From assembly GCF_035958815.1 (NCBI RefSeq), contig NZ_CP108383.1:2790001-2854000 (forward strand): a stretch of 64,000 bases of DNA, in the 5' to 3' direction. The translations under genes and the position numbers were made by a program. The notes under the pieces are model-generated. The model saw only the letters and a program-made list of their open reading frames with translations, searched no databases and had not been told where the DNA came from. Numbering within the stretch: the stretch's first letter is position 1; each line of letters begins with the position of its first letter. The stretch comes from Nocardia sp. NBC_01327. GTDB taxonomy: Bacteria; Actinomycetota; Actinomycetes; Mycobacteriales; Mycobacteriaceae. Below, in pieces: positions 28,326-39,438 of the stretch.

Positions 28326-28679
28326 ATGCTCGGAATCAGGCAACACACGCTTCGAATCATCAGCAGTTGGACTCTGGCACTGCTGATCTCGGCCACCCTG
28401 GCGCTCAGCGCCGTACTGGCCGCAGCCGGTCCGTCCGGTGCCGCGACGGGCGGGGTCCCGTCGATCACATCGCGGATCGAGTCGGCGTCGGCGCCCGGGC
28501 CGACTATGCCCGCGCCCGCCCGTCGCAGCCACGGGCACACGCACCACCACTTCTTCGGCTCGACGAATTCCCACTCCGGCGTGGGTGGAGCCATCGCAAT
28601 CGTGGTCCTGCTTCTCATTGCCGGCGTCATCGGCGCAATCGTCTTCGTGATCATCCGGATTCGCCGCCGGCGGCGCTGA
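28326..28679 (+). CDS. Small exported or membrane protein
   Basis: A 117-residue protein of unknown function. An N-terminal hydrophobic stretch (about residues 13-33, WTLALLISATLALSAVLAAAG) looks like a signal peptide or anchor. A polar middle contains a histidine cluster (SHGHTHHHFF), and a strong C-terminal membrane helix (about 89-111, AIVVLLLIAGVIGAIVFVII) is followed by RIRRRRR, which would hold the tail in the cytoplasm. GGGAG lies about 12 bases before the ATG. It is 157 bp after the LacI gene and convergent with the TetR gene. The His cluster could bind metal; this is only a guess. Confidence 0.65.
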   Translation: MLGIRQHTLRIISSWTLALLISATLALSAVLAAAGPSGAATGGVPSITSRIESASAPGPTMPAPARRSHGHTHHHFFGSTNSHSGVGGAIAIVVLLLIAGVIGAIVFVIIRIRRRRR

Positions 28680-28713
28680 CCGACTCCTGACCACCGGCGG
28701 CCGTCCACTCCCG

Positions 28714-29295
28714 CTATGAATGCTGTTGTGGCCGTAGGCCGTCGATCATGATCCTCATGACGCGGTCGACCGCGTCGGTGTAGGACTCGTCGCCGCGGGT
28801 GTAGACCTGCACGGTCATCAGCAGGGCGATGTCCTCGGGGCCGATATCGGCGCGGAGGTCGCCGTCGGCTTGGGCCTGGGCCGTCATTCGGGTGACCAGA
28901 TCGACTGCGGCGGCGCGGACTCCGGTCAGGCGCGGGTCGACGTGCATGGCCTGGTGGGTGGCGGGGCCGACCGCGGCGGCCTGTGCGCCCAATTGCATTT
29001 CGGCGCATTCGCGGAGGAAGCGGCACATGCCGAGCCAGGCGGTGTGCTCCTCACGCCAGGCGGCGGTGGCCAGCTCCGCCAGGCGCTCCAGATGGGCGCG
29101 CGCGGTGGCGATCAGGAGGGCGTCCCGGTCGGGGAAGCGCCGGTAGAGCGTGCCGACTCCGACGCCGGCGTGGTCGGCGATGTCCTTCATCGGAACCTCG
29201 GTGCCGCGTTCGCGGAAGACGTCCAGCGCGGCATTCAGGATCTGGTCGCGATTGCTCCGCGCGTCCGCCCGCAACTGCTCGGCCGTGATACCCAC
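28714..29295 (-). CDS. TetR-family repressor
   Basis: A 193-residue regulator with the helix-turn-helix VPMKDIADHAGVGVGTLYRRFPDRDAL near the N-terminus and a helical effector domain. The start is uncertain: GTG at 29295 or TTG at 29301; GGAG directly abuts the GTG, so the message may be leaderless. Two copies of a 25-bp palindrome begin 7 bases upstream of the start, between this gene and the divergent monooxygenase. The pair is a typical drug- or aromatic-responsive unit. Confidence 0.9.
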   Translation of the reverse strand: MGITAEQLRADARSNRDQILNAALDVFRERGTEVPMKDIADHAGVGVGTLYRRFPDRDALLIATARAHLERLAELATAAWREEHTAWLGMCRFLRECAEMQLGAQAAAVGPATHQAMHVDPRLTGVRAAAVDLVTRMTAQAQADGDLRADIGPEDIALLMTVQVYTRGDESYTDAVDRVMRIMIDGLRPQQHS

Positions 29296-29301
29296 CTCCA
29301 A

Positions 29302-29365
29302 TAAGTGGACGAAATGCTTCCGGTTAGCCTAACATGAAGATAAGTGGACGAAATTCGTCCAGTTA
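29302..29365. promoter_or_regulatory. Two TetR operators
   Basis: Site 2 (29341-29365) contains the perfect palindrome TGGACGAAATTCGTCCA inside TAAG...GTTA; site 1 (29302-29326) is the same 25-bp word with four differences in the right arm. They are 39 bp apart centre to centre and occupy nearly the whole space between the divergent TetR and monooxygenase genes. Confidence 0.8.
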
Positions 29366-29384
29366 GAACATTGGGGTGATGGTC

Positions 29385-30491
29385 ATGAGCGCAAAAGTCC
29401 TGATTTCCGGAGCCGGTGTCGGCGGCTCGACCCTGGCTCACTGGCTCGGCCGCAGTGGGTTCGAGGTGACGGTGGTCGAGCGCGCCGCCGGGCAGCGGTC
29501 CAGTGGTAACCCCGTCGATGTGCGCGGCGCCGCGGCGGATGTGGTGGCCGACATGGGCGTACTGCCGGAATTGCGCAAGGCGGCAACGAATGTCGCGCGC
29601 ATCAGTTTCGTCGACGCGAACGGCCGTCGCCGAGTCTCGATGCCCACCAAGAACTCCGGCGTCTCCGCCGACCGGGATATCGAGCTGGCCCGCGCCGACC
29701 TCGCCCGCATCCTCCTCGACGCGGCGCGCGAGCATGCCGAAATGCGCTGGGGCGACACCATCACCGGACTCACGCCGCGGGATTCCGGTGTCGCGGTGAC
29801 CTTCGAGAACAGTGCGCCGCAGACCTTCGACTATGTGGTCGGCGCGGACGGGCTGCACTCGAATGTGCGCAGGCTCGCCTTCGGCCCGGAGTCGCAGTTC
29901 GTGCGGCATATGGGCATCTACGTCGCCACGCTTCCGGTGGACCGGGTGTACGGCGATGCGGACGAGGTCGTCATGTACAACATGCCCGGGCGCTCGATCT
30001 CGGTGCATCCGGCGGGTGGAAAGCCGCTCGCGGCCTTCATGTTCCGCAGTCCTGTCGTGCCCGGCTTCGACTATCGCGATATCGAGCAGCATCGGCGGTT
30101 ACTGCTGGAGACCTTCGACGGACCGGCCGGAATCTTCGGTGATCTCTTCGATCAGGTGCGCGCGGCCGACGACCTCTACTTCGATGCCGTCAGCCGAGTC
30201 GACCTGCCCCGCTGGTCGAAGGGCCGCATCACGCTGCTCGGCGATTCCGCCTCCAGCGTCTCACTTTTCGGTGACGGTTCCAGTCTCGCCATCGCGGCGG
30301 GGCACACCCTCGCCGAGGAATTGGGCCGCACTCCAGGCGAACCGGACATCGCGCTGCGCCGCTACGAACAGCGGCACCGCCGGGTGGCGGGCCCCAAGCA
30401 GCGCGGCGCCCGCGCCGCCGGGGCTCTCATCGTGCCCGGCAGCCGGCTGGCAATCCTGCTGCGCGACACCGCCGCCCGGTTCGTGCGCTGA
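29385..30491 (+). CDS. FAD-dependent aromatic monooxygenase (PHBH fold, TetX-like)
   Basis: A 368-residue class A flavoprotein monooxygenase that uses NAD(P)H and O2. It has the N-terminal dinucleotide loop SGAGVGGSTLA (residues 8-18), the DG motif GADGLHSNVRR, and the GD motif LLGDSASSVSLFGDGSSLAIAAG. The ATG at 29385 follows GGGGTG by about 7 bases; starts at 29379 or 29376 are possible. It is divergent from a TetR gene and preceded by two TetR operators, so a substrate or drug probably induces it. Relatives include tetracycline- and rifampicin-modifying enzymes, but the substrate cannot be named from sequence. Confidence 0.87.
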   Translation: MSAKVLISGAGVGGSTLAHWLGRSGFEVTVVERAAGQRSSGNPVDVRGAAADVVADMGVLPELRKAATNVARISFVDANGRRRVSMPTKNSGVSADRDIELARADLARILLDAAREHAEMRWGDTITGLTPRDSGVAVTFENSAPQTFDYVVGADGLHSNVRRLAFGPESQFVRHMGIYVATLPVDRVYGDADEVVMYNMPGRSISVHPAGGKPLAAFMFRSPVVPGFDYRDIEQHRRLLLETFDGPAGIFGDLFDQVRAADDLYFDAVSRVDLPRWSKGRITLLGDSASSVSLFGDGSSLAIAAGHTLAEELGRTPGEPDIALRRYEQRHRRVAGPKQRGARAAGALIVPGSRLAILLRDTAARFVR

Positions 30492-30503
30492 GCGCGGCCC
30501 GGA

Positions 30504-30923
30504 TCAGAGCAGATCGCTGACATCGTCCGGAACGTCCACGGCGTATTTGCGGAGAGTTTCCATGGGGACCACTTCGAGCGCGTTCTCATGGGTGGCGGCC
30601 AGCACCACCGGCGCCGCCACTCCGTCCTCGTGGGCGTGCAGCCAGCGCACCGCCACCACACACCAGCGGTCACCGGGTTGCAGGCCGGGGAAGTTGTTCT
30701 CCGGCCGCGGAGTGAGAAGGTCGTTGCCGATCGACTTCTGGTGCTCCAGGAATTCTGCGGTCACCACGGTGCACACGGTGTGGCTACCAAGGTCTTCGGG
30801 ACCGGTGCTGCAGCAGCCGTCCCGGTAGAAGCCGGTGAGAGGATCGGTGCCACACTCCTCCAGCGATCCCCCAAGCACATTTCGATCGGTCACGCCGCCG
30901 ATCCTATTGTCTCGGTGTCTCAT
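30504..30923 (-). CDS. DUF2237 family protein
   Basis: A 139-residue protein matching DUF2237 in full: NVLGGSLEECGTDPLTGFYRDGCC near the start, GSHTVCTVVTAEFLEHQKSIGNDL, then PGDRWCVVAVRWLHAH and the end TLRKYAVDVPDD. The cysteines are conserved in the family; no activity is known to me. The ATG at 30923 is chosen because GGAAGGAG stands six bases upstream; a GTG at 30893 would remove the first ten residues. A TetR-like word (ACAGACCGGTCGGT near 30958) lies upstream but is a common pattern. Confidence 0.88.
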   Translation of the reverse strand: MRHRDNRIGGVTDRNVLGGSLEECGTDPLTGFYRDGCCSTGPEDLGSHTVCTVVTAEFLEHQKSIGNDLLTPRPENNFPGLQPGDRWCVVAVRWLHAHEDGVAAPVVLAATHENALEVVPMETLRKYAVDVPDDVSDLL

Positions 30924-31107
30924 TCGCCGCTCCTTCCGCACTGTGGTGCGTTCTTGAACAGACCGGTCGGTCGCAACCAGGGCCGAGGGCAGCCATTTCG
31001 GCGTGTTCATAGCCGGTATGCATCGATATGTGCTAGGCGACACTGCTCCCAACTCGTGGGTAGGTGTGTGAAACCGGCAATAGCCGGGCCTCTGAAAGGA
31101 TGGGGGT

Positions 31108-32625
31108 GTGACTGCACAAGCTTGGATCCTCATTGCCGCCATCGCCGCGGTCCTGCTGGTGGCGTTCGTTTCCGGATTCGTCCTGTACAAGCGCCGCCGC
31201 ATCTCTCTGACCCCGGCCGCCGAAGAGACGCAGGCGGAACTCACCGACCGGTCGGGAGGGTATGCGGCATCGGGAGGATTCAACTTCAGTCAGGGCGGCG
31301 GCACAGCCACGCTGCCCAAGCCCGAACCGGAGCCGGTGCGCATCGAGCGCACCGATACCGATGGGCAGCCGCAGATCGGCGACGATGCGGCGGTTCCCCG
31401 GGATTCGGGCAAGCGCACCATCCAGGACATCCCGCTGCCCGCGCCGGTTCAGGGACCGGAGCTCGCGCCGGAGGCTCCTGCCGAGGAGCAGGCCGCCGAG
31501 GCGGTAGCGCCTGCCGACGCCGAGACGGTCGAGCCGACCGCAGCTCCCGTCGAAGCCGAAGCCGAAGCGCCGGTCGAAGCCGCAGCCCCCGAGATCATCG
31601 AGCCGGCCGCGCCAGCCGAGACCGCTGTCGACACCGCCCCTGTCGCAGCCGACACGGCCACCCCGGCCGCGCCCGAACTCGATATCGACTTCATCCCCGA
31701 AATCGACCCCACCGCAGGCCGTCTCACCCGCCTGCGCGGCCGTCTCGCCCGCTCCCAGAACGCTGTCGGCAAATCCCTGCTCGGCCTGCTCGGCGGCGGC
31801 GATCTCGATGAGGACTCCTGGGAGGAGATCGAGGACACCCTGGTCATGGCCGATCTGGGCACCGCCGTCACCGCCACCATCGTCGCGCGGTTGCGCGAGG
31901 AGATGGCCGCGCGGACCGTGCGTACCGCCGACGAGGCGCGCGCCGTGCTCCGCGAGGTGCTGATCGAGGCCCTGTGCCCGGAACTGGACCGCTCGATTCG
32001 CGCCCTACCGCATGCCGATCACCCGGCCGTGCTGCTGGTCGTGGGCGTGAACGGCACCGGAAAGACCACCACCACAGGCAAACTCGCGCGCGTCCTGGTG
32101 GCCGACGGCCGCCGCGTCCTGCTCGGCGCCGCGGACACCTTCCGCGCCGCCGCCGCCGATCAGCTGCAAACCTGGGGCGAACGGGTCGGCGCGGACACCG
32201 TGCGCGGCAAGGAGGCCGCGGATCCGGCCTCGGTCGCCTTCGACGCCGTCAGCGTCGGGATCGAGCGTGGCGTGGATGTGGTGCTCATCGATACCGCCGG
32301 CCGCCTGCACACCAAAACCGGCCTGATGGACGAGCTGGACAAGGTCAAGCGGGTCGTGGAGAAGCGGGCCAAGGTCGACGAGGTGCTGCTGGTGCTCGAT
32401 GCCACGGTGGGTCAGAACGGGCTCACGCAGGCCCGGGTTTTCGCGGAGGTCGTCGATATCACCGGCGTCGCGCTGACGAAGCTGGACGGTACTGCCAAGG
32501 GCGGCATCGTTTTCCAGGTGCAGCACGAGCTCGGCGTACCGGTGAAACTGGTCGGTTTGGGAGAGGGAGCGGACGATCTCGCACCCTTCGAACCGGGCGC
32601 CTTCGTGGACGCTTTGCTCGGCTGA
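31108..32625 (+). CDS. ftsY: FtsY signal-recognition-particle receptor
   Basis: Membrane-bound GTPase that receives SRP-ribosome complexes and delivers them to SecYEG. 505 residues. It begins with one membrane helix (about residues 3-27, WILIAAIAAVLLVAFVSGFV), typical of actinobacterial FtsY, then a long acidic Ala/Glu/Pro-rich region to about residue 190. The NG GTPase domain has GVNGTGKTTTTGKLA (G1), DTAGRLHTK (G3) and TKLDGTAKGG (G4). The GTG at 31108 follows GGATGGGG. It pairs functionally with ffh, encoded 5 kb downstream. Confidence 0.97.
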   Translation: MTAQAWILIAAIAAVLLVAFVSGFVLYKRRRISLTPAAEETQAELTDRSGGYAASGGFNFSQGGGTATLPKPEPEPVRIERTDTDGQPQIGDDAAVPRDSGKRTIQDIPLPAPVQGPELAPEAPAEEQAAEAVAPADAETVEPTAAPVEAEAEAPVEAAAPEIIEPAAPAETAVDTAPVAADTATPAAPELDIDFIPEIDPTAGRLTRLRGRLARSQNAVGKSLLGLLGGGDLDEDSWEEIEDTLVMADLGTAVTATIVARLREEMAARTVRTADEARAVLREVLIEALCPELDRSIRALPHADHPAVLLVVGVNGTGKTTTTGKLARVLVADGRRVLLGAADTFRAAAADQLQTWGERVGADTVRGKEAADPASVAFDAVSVGIERGVDVVLIDTAGRLHTKTGLMDELDKVKRVVEKRAKVDEVLLVLDATVGQNGLTQARVFAEVVDITGVALTKLDGTAKGGIVFQVQHELGVPVKLVGLGEGADDLAPFEPGAFVDALLG

Positions 32626-32679
32626 GCAGCACCGAACTGGGCGAACCACGCGAATCACCACAAGCCTCACGTCCCATGC

Positions 32680-32769
32680 GTAACAGCGGTGCGATTTCGG
32701 AAACCTGACCGAAACAGTGCAATCTCATCCGTTCACCTACGCGAAACGCCGCAGGATCACGTCGGAAAC
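32680..32769 (+). promoter_or_regulatory. Candidate GlnR boxes upstream of amt
   Basis: GAAAC-N6-GAAAC at 32700-32715, and GTTCAC-N6-GAAAC at 32731-32747 followed by GATCAC-N4-GAAAC to 32769; a GTAAC also occurs at 32680. The second word fits the actinobacterial GlnR pattern (gnTnAC-N6-GaAAC). They lie 70-160 bp before the amt start. Spacing of the third pair is off, so this is a candidate only. Confidence 0.5.
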
Positions 32770-32840
32770 ACCACTTGCGCAACCTTCATGTCAGGCTCGT
32801 TCGCCGGTTGCGGCAGAGCCCGAGATGAGGAGGAACGAAG

Positions 32841-34591
<1,751 letters not shown>

Positions 34592-34610
34592 CACTACAGG
34601 GATCGAGCGA

Positions 34611-34662
34611 GCGGCGGCCCCGCTCCCCGCCGGATGAGGACCGGAGGGGACGGGGCCGTCGC
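34611..34662 (+). terminator. Hairpin between glnK and glnD
   Basis: GCGGCGGCCCCG.TCCCC pairs with GGGGACGGGGCCGTCGC over a 17-base loop, 19 bp after the glnK stop. It may reduce read-through from amt-glnK into glnD. Confidence 0.5.
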
Positions 34663-34719
34663 CGTGTTCGGGCAGAGTTGAAAGTTCCGGGCCGCAGCCG
34701 GAATGACGAACTGAATGAG

Positions 34720-37203
34720 ATGGGTGGTGGGTTTGTGGGATTCCAGCAGGCACGCGACGAGAAGGGCTCCGAGGAGACGATCTCCAACGGCGCTTCGGAT
34801 CTGGTCCGGGCTCGAAACCAACTGCTCGCCGAGCACCCCGGCGGCCGCACGGCCCGCCTGGAACCCGAGGCGCTGCGCCAGGCGCTGGTGGATCTCTACG
34901 AATTATGGCTGACGACAAAGGGACACGAGGTCGGCATCACCGCCGACAGCGGTCTGGCGATCGTCGCGGTGGGCGGTCTGGGACGCCGGGAAATGCTCCC
35001 GTACTCGGATCTGGATCTGGTACTGCTCTACGACGATGTCGATCCGGCGCGGGTCGCCGAGGTCGCCGATCAACTCTGGTATCCGCTGTGGGACGCGCAC
35101 ATCAAGCTCGACCACAGCGTGCGCACGGTGCCGCAGGCGCTGCGCGTGGCCGCGGACGATCTGACCGCCGCGCTCGGCATGCTGGAGGCCCGCCATATCG
35201 TCGGCGACGAAGGCCTGAGCAATCTGCTGATCAGCGGCGTGCGGCGGGACTGGCGCTCGGGGGTGCGCTCCCGGTTCGACGGGCTCATCGCACAGGCCGA
35301 AACCCGTTGGCGCCGTAGCGGAGAGATCGCGCATCGGGCCGAACCCGATCTGAAGAACGGCCGCGGCGGACTGCGGGACATCCAGCTGCTGGACGCCCTC
35401 GCCATCGCACAGCTGACCGATGCCATGCCGGGGCTCGGTCCGGATGTGCCCGGCGGCGGGCTGAAGCAGGCGCACCGCCGGCTGCTGGACGTTCGCACCG
35501 AACTGCACCGGGTCGCCGGTCGCGCCCGCGACCAATTGCGCGCACAGGACGCCGATGAGATCGGCGCCGCGCTGCGCATCGGCGACCGCTTCGATCTGGC
35601 CCGCACGCTCAGCGATGCGGCCCGGACCGTCAGCTATTCGACCGATGTCGGATTGCGGACTGCCGCAAACGCCCTGCCGCGCCGCGGACTCGCCCGCCTG
35701 CGCCGCATGCCGGTGCGCCGACCGCTCGATGAGGGGGTGGTCGAGCACTCCGGCGAGGTGGTGCTGGCGCGTGATGCGCGGCCGCAGCGGGATCCCGGTT
35801 TGATACTGCGGGTGGCCGCGGCCTCCGCGCAGTCCGGATTGCCCATGTCCGCAACCACGTTGAACCGTCTCTCCGAGGATGCGCCCGAGCTACGCGAGCC
35901 GTGGCCCAAGGAGGCGCTCAACGATCTGCTGGTACTGCTGGGTGCGGGCCGCGGCACTATCGACGCCATCGAGGCCCTCGACCGAACCGGTTTGTGGGGC
36001 AGGCTCTTTCCGGAGTGGGGCGTGGTGCGGGATCTGCCGCCGCGCGATGCCATGCACACCTGGACCGTCGACCGTCACCTCATGGAGGCCGTCGCGCAGG
36101 CCGGTGCGCTCTCCACCCGCGTGGCCCGCCCGGACCTGCTGCTCATCGGTGCGCTGCTGCACGATATCGGCAAGGGGCGCACGGAGGATCACAGTGTGGT
36201 CGGCGCGGAGCTGGCCACCTCCATCGGCCGCCGGCTCGGACTGTGGCCCTCGGATGTGCGCACGCTCTCGGCCATGGTGCGCCAGCACCTGCTGCTGCCC
36301 GATACCGCGACCCGCCGCGACATCTCCGACCCGGACACCGTGAAGGCGGTGGTCGAGGCGCTGGACGGCGATCCGCTGCTGCTGGAACTGCTGCACGCGC
36401 TGGCCGAGGCCGATTCGCTGGCGACCGGCCCGGGCGTCTGGAACGACTGGAAGGCCTCGCTCATCGGCGATCTGGTGCGCCGCTGCCGGTTGTCCATGGC
36501 GGGGGAGGAGCTGCCGCAGCCCGAGCCGATACCGGACGATCTGCGCGCTCGCGCCGAAAACGGCGGTGTGCACGTGGAATTGAAGCCCGGCGACGGCCGC
36601 TACACCCATATCGTCACCGTGGTCGCGCCGGACACCGCGGGCCTGCTCTCGGATGCGGCCGGAATCCTGGCCCTGCATTCGCTGCGGGTGCTCTCGGCCG
36701 AACTGGTGAGCGTCGGCGCTTCGGCGATCGACACGTTTGTGGTCGCACCGCGTTTCGGTGATCCGCCGGATCCGGGTCTGCTGCGCCAGGAATTGATCAG
36801 GGCGATAAACGGAGATCTGGACTTGGTTTCGGTGCTCGCACGCAAGGAACGGGAAGCCGGGGGCACCCAGCGAAGTCCGTTCGCACAGGCGGAGCCGCGC
36901 GTGATTTGGGTGGATACGGCAGAACCGGGACGGGTGCTCCTGGAATTGCGCGCGGAGGATCGTATCGGTTTACTGAGTCGTTTGGCAGCCGCTTTCGCGG
37001 AATGCGATGTAAATGTGTCGTGGGCGAAGGTTGTCACCCTCGGTGCGGCGGTGGTGGACTCGTTCTACCTGGATCTCGGCGCCTCCGACACGCCGGAACG
37101 CCGCGCGGAAATCGAAGCGGCGGTACTTTCCGTGGTGCCTCCGCAACAACCGAAGAAAACGCCCGAATCAGACACTGAAATAGGATCAACCTCGGGTTTC
37201 TGA
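34720..37203 (+). CDS. glnD: GlnD, PII uridylyl/adenylyl-transferase
   Basis: Bifunctional enzyme that nucleotidylates and de-modifies PII according to glutamine. About 827 residues from the ATG at 34720; a TTG at 34678 is also in frame and neither start has a strong ribosome-binding site. Order of domains: nucleotidyltransferase with [19 protein letters not shown] (the G-G and D-x-D metal site), linker with [17 protein letters not shown], an HD phosphohydrolase domain ([22 protein letters not shown]), and two C-terminal ACT domains ([43 protein letters not shown]). Complete. Confidence 0.95.
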   Translation: MGGGFVGFQQARDEKGSEETISNGASDLVRARNQLLAEHPGGRTARLEPEALRQALVDLYELWLTTKGHEVGITADSGLAIVAVGGLGRREMLPYSDLDLVLLYDDVDPARVAEVADQLWYPLWDAHIKLDHSVRTVPQALRVAADDLTAALGMLEARHIVGDEGLSNLLISGVRRDWRSGVRSRFDGLIAQAETRWRRSGEIAHRAEPDLKNGRGGLRDIQLLDALAIAQLTDAMPGLGPDVPGGGLKQAHRRLLDVRTELHRVAGRARDQLRAQDADEIGAALRIGDRFDLARTLSDAARTVSYSTDVGLRTAANALPRRGLARLRRMPVRRPLDEGVVEHSGEVVLARDARPQRDPGLILRVAAASAQSGLPMSATTLNRLSEDAPELREPWPKEALNDLLVLLGAGRGTIDAIEALDRTGLWGRLFPEWGVVRDLPPRDAMHTWTVDRHLMEAVAQAGALSTRVARPDLLLIGALLHDIGKGRTEDHSVVGAELATSIGRRLGLWPSDVRTLSAMVRQHLLLPDTATRRDISDPDTVKAVVEALDGDPLLLELLHALAEADSLATGPGVWNDWKASLIGDLVRRCRLSMAGEELPQPEPIPDDLRARAENGGVHVELKPGDGRYTHIVTVVAPDTAGLLSDAAGILALHSLRVLSAELVSVGASAIDTFVVAPRFGDPPDPGLLRQELIRAINGDLDLVSVLARKEREAGGTQRSPFAQAEPRVIWVDTAEPGRVLLELRAEDRIGLLSRLAAAFAECDVNVSWAKVVTLGAAVVDSFYLDLGASDTPERRAEIEAAVLSVVPPQQPKKTPESDTEIGSTSGF

Positions 37204-37221
37204 CCATTCGCCAGGTTGCTT

Positions 37222-37256
37222 GATTAACTGGCAAACCGTACGTTTGCCAGTTAATC
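37222..37256. terminator. AT-rich perfect palindrome after glnD
   Basis: GATTAACTGGCAAAC and GTTTGCCAGTTAATC, 15-bp perfect arms around CGTAC, 18 bp after the glnD stop. It may be the glnD terminator; its low GC and perfect symmetry also suit an operator for the gene at 37360. No T run follows. Confidence 0.5.
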
Positions 37257-37359
37257 CGATCGTTGCACGTAATTTGCTGAAATACCGATCTGGCGGTCCG
37301 CGTTCCCCCCTAATATCGCCCTCAACCAATGGTGTCGCGCGTATGAGGGGAGCTGGTCG

Positions 37360-37674
37360 GTGGCAATTGAAGTTGTTTCGGCGTCGATGATGACGAGCGA
37401 TATGACCCCGCATATAGCGCGCTGCGTAGGCGGTGATCGCTGGGTGGTTTCCTGGCTGCCCGGTCGCACCCTCTCCGGTCAGCAGGCGGTGACGGCCATG
37501 ACCATTGCCGGGACGGTGACCATGCCCCCGGTGACAGACTCCGAATGGATCACGCTCGACGGCCTCGCCCTCGAACTCGGGCTCACCGCGCGCGAGGCGG
37601 TCGGCATGGTCGCGAGTGAGCCGCACGCCCTCCGGCGCCCCTCCACGAAGCCGCGCCCGCGCAGTCTCGAATAG
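37360..37674 (+). CDS. Conserved-looking small protein, function unknown
   Basis: A 104-residue soluble protein. The GTG at 37360 has GGGGAG 8 bases upstream. The central part reads RWVVSWLPGRTLSGQQAVTAMTIA, then EWITLDGLALELGLTAREAVGM, which looks like a small helical domain; the end is Pro/Arg/Ser rich. No motif is recognised. It lies between glnD and ffh, 157 bp after glnD, with a perfect palindrome upstream. Confidence 0.7.
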   Translation: MAIEVVSASMMTSDMTPHIARCVGGDRWVVSWLPGRTLSGQQAVTAMTIAGTVTMPPVTDSEWITLDGLALELGLTAREAVGMVASEPHALRRPSTKPRPRSLE

Positions 37675-37707
37675 CCTGGAATAACAGCTCACCGCGGATC
37701 CCACTAC

Positions 37708-37742
37708 CCTGGTATCTCGAGTGACGTCCCCGAGATACCAGG
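37708..37742 (+). promoter_or_regulatory. Hairpin in the ffh leader reaching the ribosome-binding site
   Basis: CCTGGTATCTCG pairs perfectly with CGAGATACCAGG over an 11-base loop. The last bases of the right arm are part of the AGGAG that serves the ffh GTG at 37753, so folding could lower ffh translation. Confidence 0.55.
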
Positions 37743-37752
37743 AGCGCGATCG

Positions 37753-39324
37753 GTGTTCGAATCCCTTTCCGACCGGTTGGCCGGTGCCCTCAAGGATCTG
37801 CGTGGGAAGGGGCGCCTGTCACCGGCCGATATCGATGCGACCGCCCGCGAGATCCGCCTCGCCCTACTCGAAGCGGACGTGGCGCTGCCGGTGGTGCGCA
37901 CGTTCATCGCCAAGATCAAGGAGCGCGCCAAGGGCGCGGAGGTCTCCGCGGCGCTGAACCCGGCCCAGCAGGTCGTCAAGATCGTCAACGAGGAGCTTGT
38001 CGGCATCCTCGGCGGTGAGACCCGGCGACTGCAGTACGCCAAGAACCCGCCCACCGTCATCATGCTGGCGGGTCTGCAGGGCGCGGGTAAGACCACGCTC
38101 GCGGGCAAGCTCGCGAAATGGCTGAAGGGCCAGGGGCATCAGCCGCTGCTCGTCGCCTGTGACCTGCAGCGCCCCGGCGCGGTCACCCAGCTCCAAGTGG
38201 TCGGCGAACGGGCCGGTGTGCCGGTCTTCGCGCCCAATCCGGGCACCTCCATCGGCGGTGGTGACAACCCGCTCGGTGTTTCCGCGGCCGATCCGGTGGA
38301 TGTGGCCCGGCGCGGTATCGAAGAGGCCAAGTCCAAGCAGTACGACATCGTCATCGTCGATACCGCCGGTCGCCTCGGTATCGATGCCGAGCTCATGACG
38401 CAGGCCTCCGGTATTCGCGACGCCGTCAACCCCGACGAGATCCTCTTCGTCCTGGACTCCATGATCGGTCAGGACGCGGTCACCACGGCCGAGGCCTTCC
38501 GCGACGGCGTCGGCTTCACCGGTGTCGTGCTCACCAAGCTCGACGGTGACGCCCGCGGTGGTGCGGCGCTGTCGGTGCGTGAAATCACCGGGCGCCCCAT
38601 CCTTTTCGCCTCCACCGGTGAGAAGCTCGAAGACTTCGACGTCTTCCACCCGGACCGCATGGCCAGTCGCATTCTCGGCATGGGTGATCTGCTCACCCTG
38701 ATCGAGCAGGCCGAACAGGTCTACGACGCCCAGCAGGCCGAGGAAGCCGCCCGCAAGATGGGCTCCGGCGAGCTCACCCTCGAGGATTTCCTCGAGCAGA
38801 TGCTCGCCATCCGCAAGATGGGCCCGATCGGCAATCTGCTCGGCATGCTGCCGGGCGCGGCGGGGATGAAGGATGTGCTCGCGCAGGTCGACGACAAGCA
38901 GCTCGACCGGGTGCAGGCCATCATTCGCGGCATGACGCCCACCGAGCGCGACAACCCGAAGATCATCAACGCCTCCCGCCGCCTGCGCATCGCGAACGGT
39001 TCCGGCGTCTCGGTCTCCGAGGTCAACCAGCTCGTCGACCGCTTCTTCGAAGCCAAGAAGATGATGGGCGCCATGAGCCGCCAGTTCGGCCTCCCCGGCG
39101 CACGCGGCGGCAACAATAAAAAAGGCAAAGGCAAAAAGGGCAAAAAGGGCGGCCGCGGCCCCACCCCGCCGAAGATGCGCGGCGGCTTCCCCGGCATGCC
39201 CGCCCTCCCCGGCGGCATGCCCGGCGCCATGCCGGACATCTCCAACCTCCCCGCCGGCCTCAACGAACTCCCCCCGGGCCTGGAAGGCTTCGACCTCTCC
39301 AAGCTGAACTTCCCCAAGAAGTAA
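37753..39324 (+). CDS. ffh: Ffh, signal-recognition-particle protein SRP54
   Basis: GTPase of the signal recognition particle that binds signal peptides and 4.5S RNA. 523 residues. G1 is GLQGAGKTTLAGKLA, G3 DTAGRLG, G4 TKLDGDARGG. The methionine-rich M domain follows (KMGSGELTLEDFLEQMLAIRKMG, LLGMLPGAAGMKDVL). After about residue 450 is an actinobacterial tail rich in Lys, Gly, Pro and Met (NNKKGKGKKGKKGGRG), encoded by an A-rich stretch near 39115-39150 that is unusual for this DNA. The GTG start has AGGAG 8 bases upstream inside a hairpin. Confidence 0.97.
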   Translation: MFESLSDRLAGALKDLRGKGRLSPADIDATAREIRLALLEADVALPVVRTFIAKIKERAKGAEVSAALNPAQQVVKIVNEELVGILGGETRRLQYAKNPPTVIMLAGLQGAGKTTLAGKLAKWLKGQGHQPLLVACDLQRPGAVTQLQVVGERAGVPVFAPNPGTSIGGGDNPLGVSAADPVDVARRGIEEAKSKQYDIVIVDTAGRLGIDAELMTQASGIRDAVNPDEILFVLDSMIGQDAVTTAEAFRDGVGFTGVVLTKLDGDARGGAALSVREITGRPILFASTGEKLEDFDVFHPDRMASRILGMGDLLTLIEQAEQVYDAQQAEEAARKMGSGELTLEDFLEQMLAIRKMGPIGNLLGMLPGAAGMKDVLAQVDDKQLDRVQAIIRGMTPTERDNPKIINASRRLRIANGSGVSVSEVNQLVDRFFEAKKMMGAMSRQFGLPGARGGNNKKGKGKKGKKGGRGPTPPKMRGGFPGMPALPGGMPGAMPDISNLPAGLNELPPGLEGFDLSKLNFPKK

Positions 39325-39342
39325 GCCCCACACTCGAATTCG

Positions 39343-39375
39343 CCTCGGCCCCGTCGGATCTCGACGGGGCCGAGG
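39343..39375 (+). terminator. Intrinsic-type terminator of ffh
   Basis: CCTCGGCCCCGTCG pairs perfectly with CGACGGGGCCGAGG across GATCT, 18 bp after the ffh stop. Confidence 0.8.
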
Positions 39376-39438
39376 TGCGTCCGATCCGCTCATCGCACCG
39401 CATCGGCCGGCCGATTGTCCTCCGACCCGGGCATTCAT

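Noticed and set aside
30958..30973. TetR-type operator ACAGACCGGTCGGT upstream of the DUF2237 gene
   Set aside because: This word is common and non-specific in actinobacterial promoters, and no TetR gene is adjacent to it.
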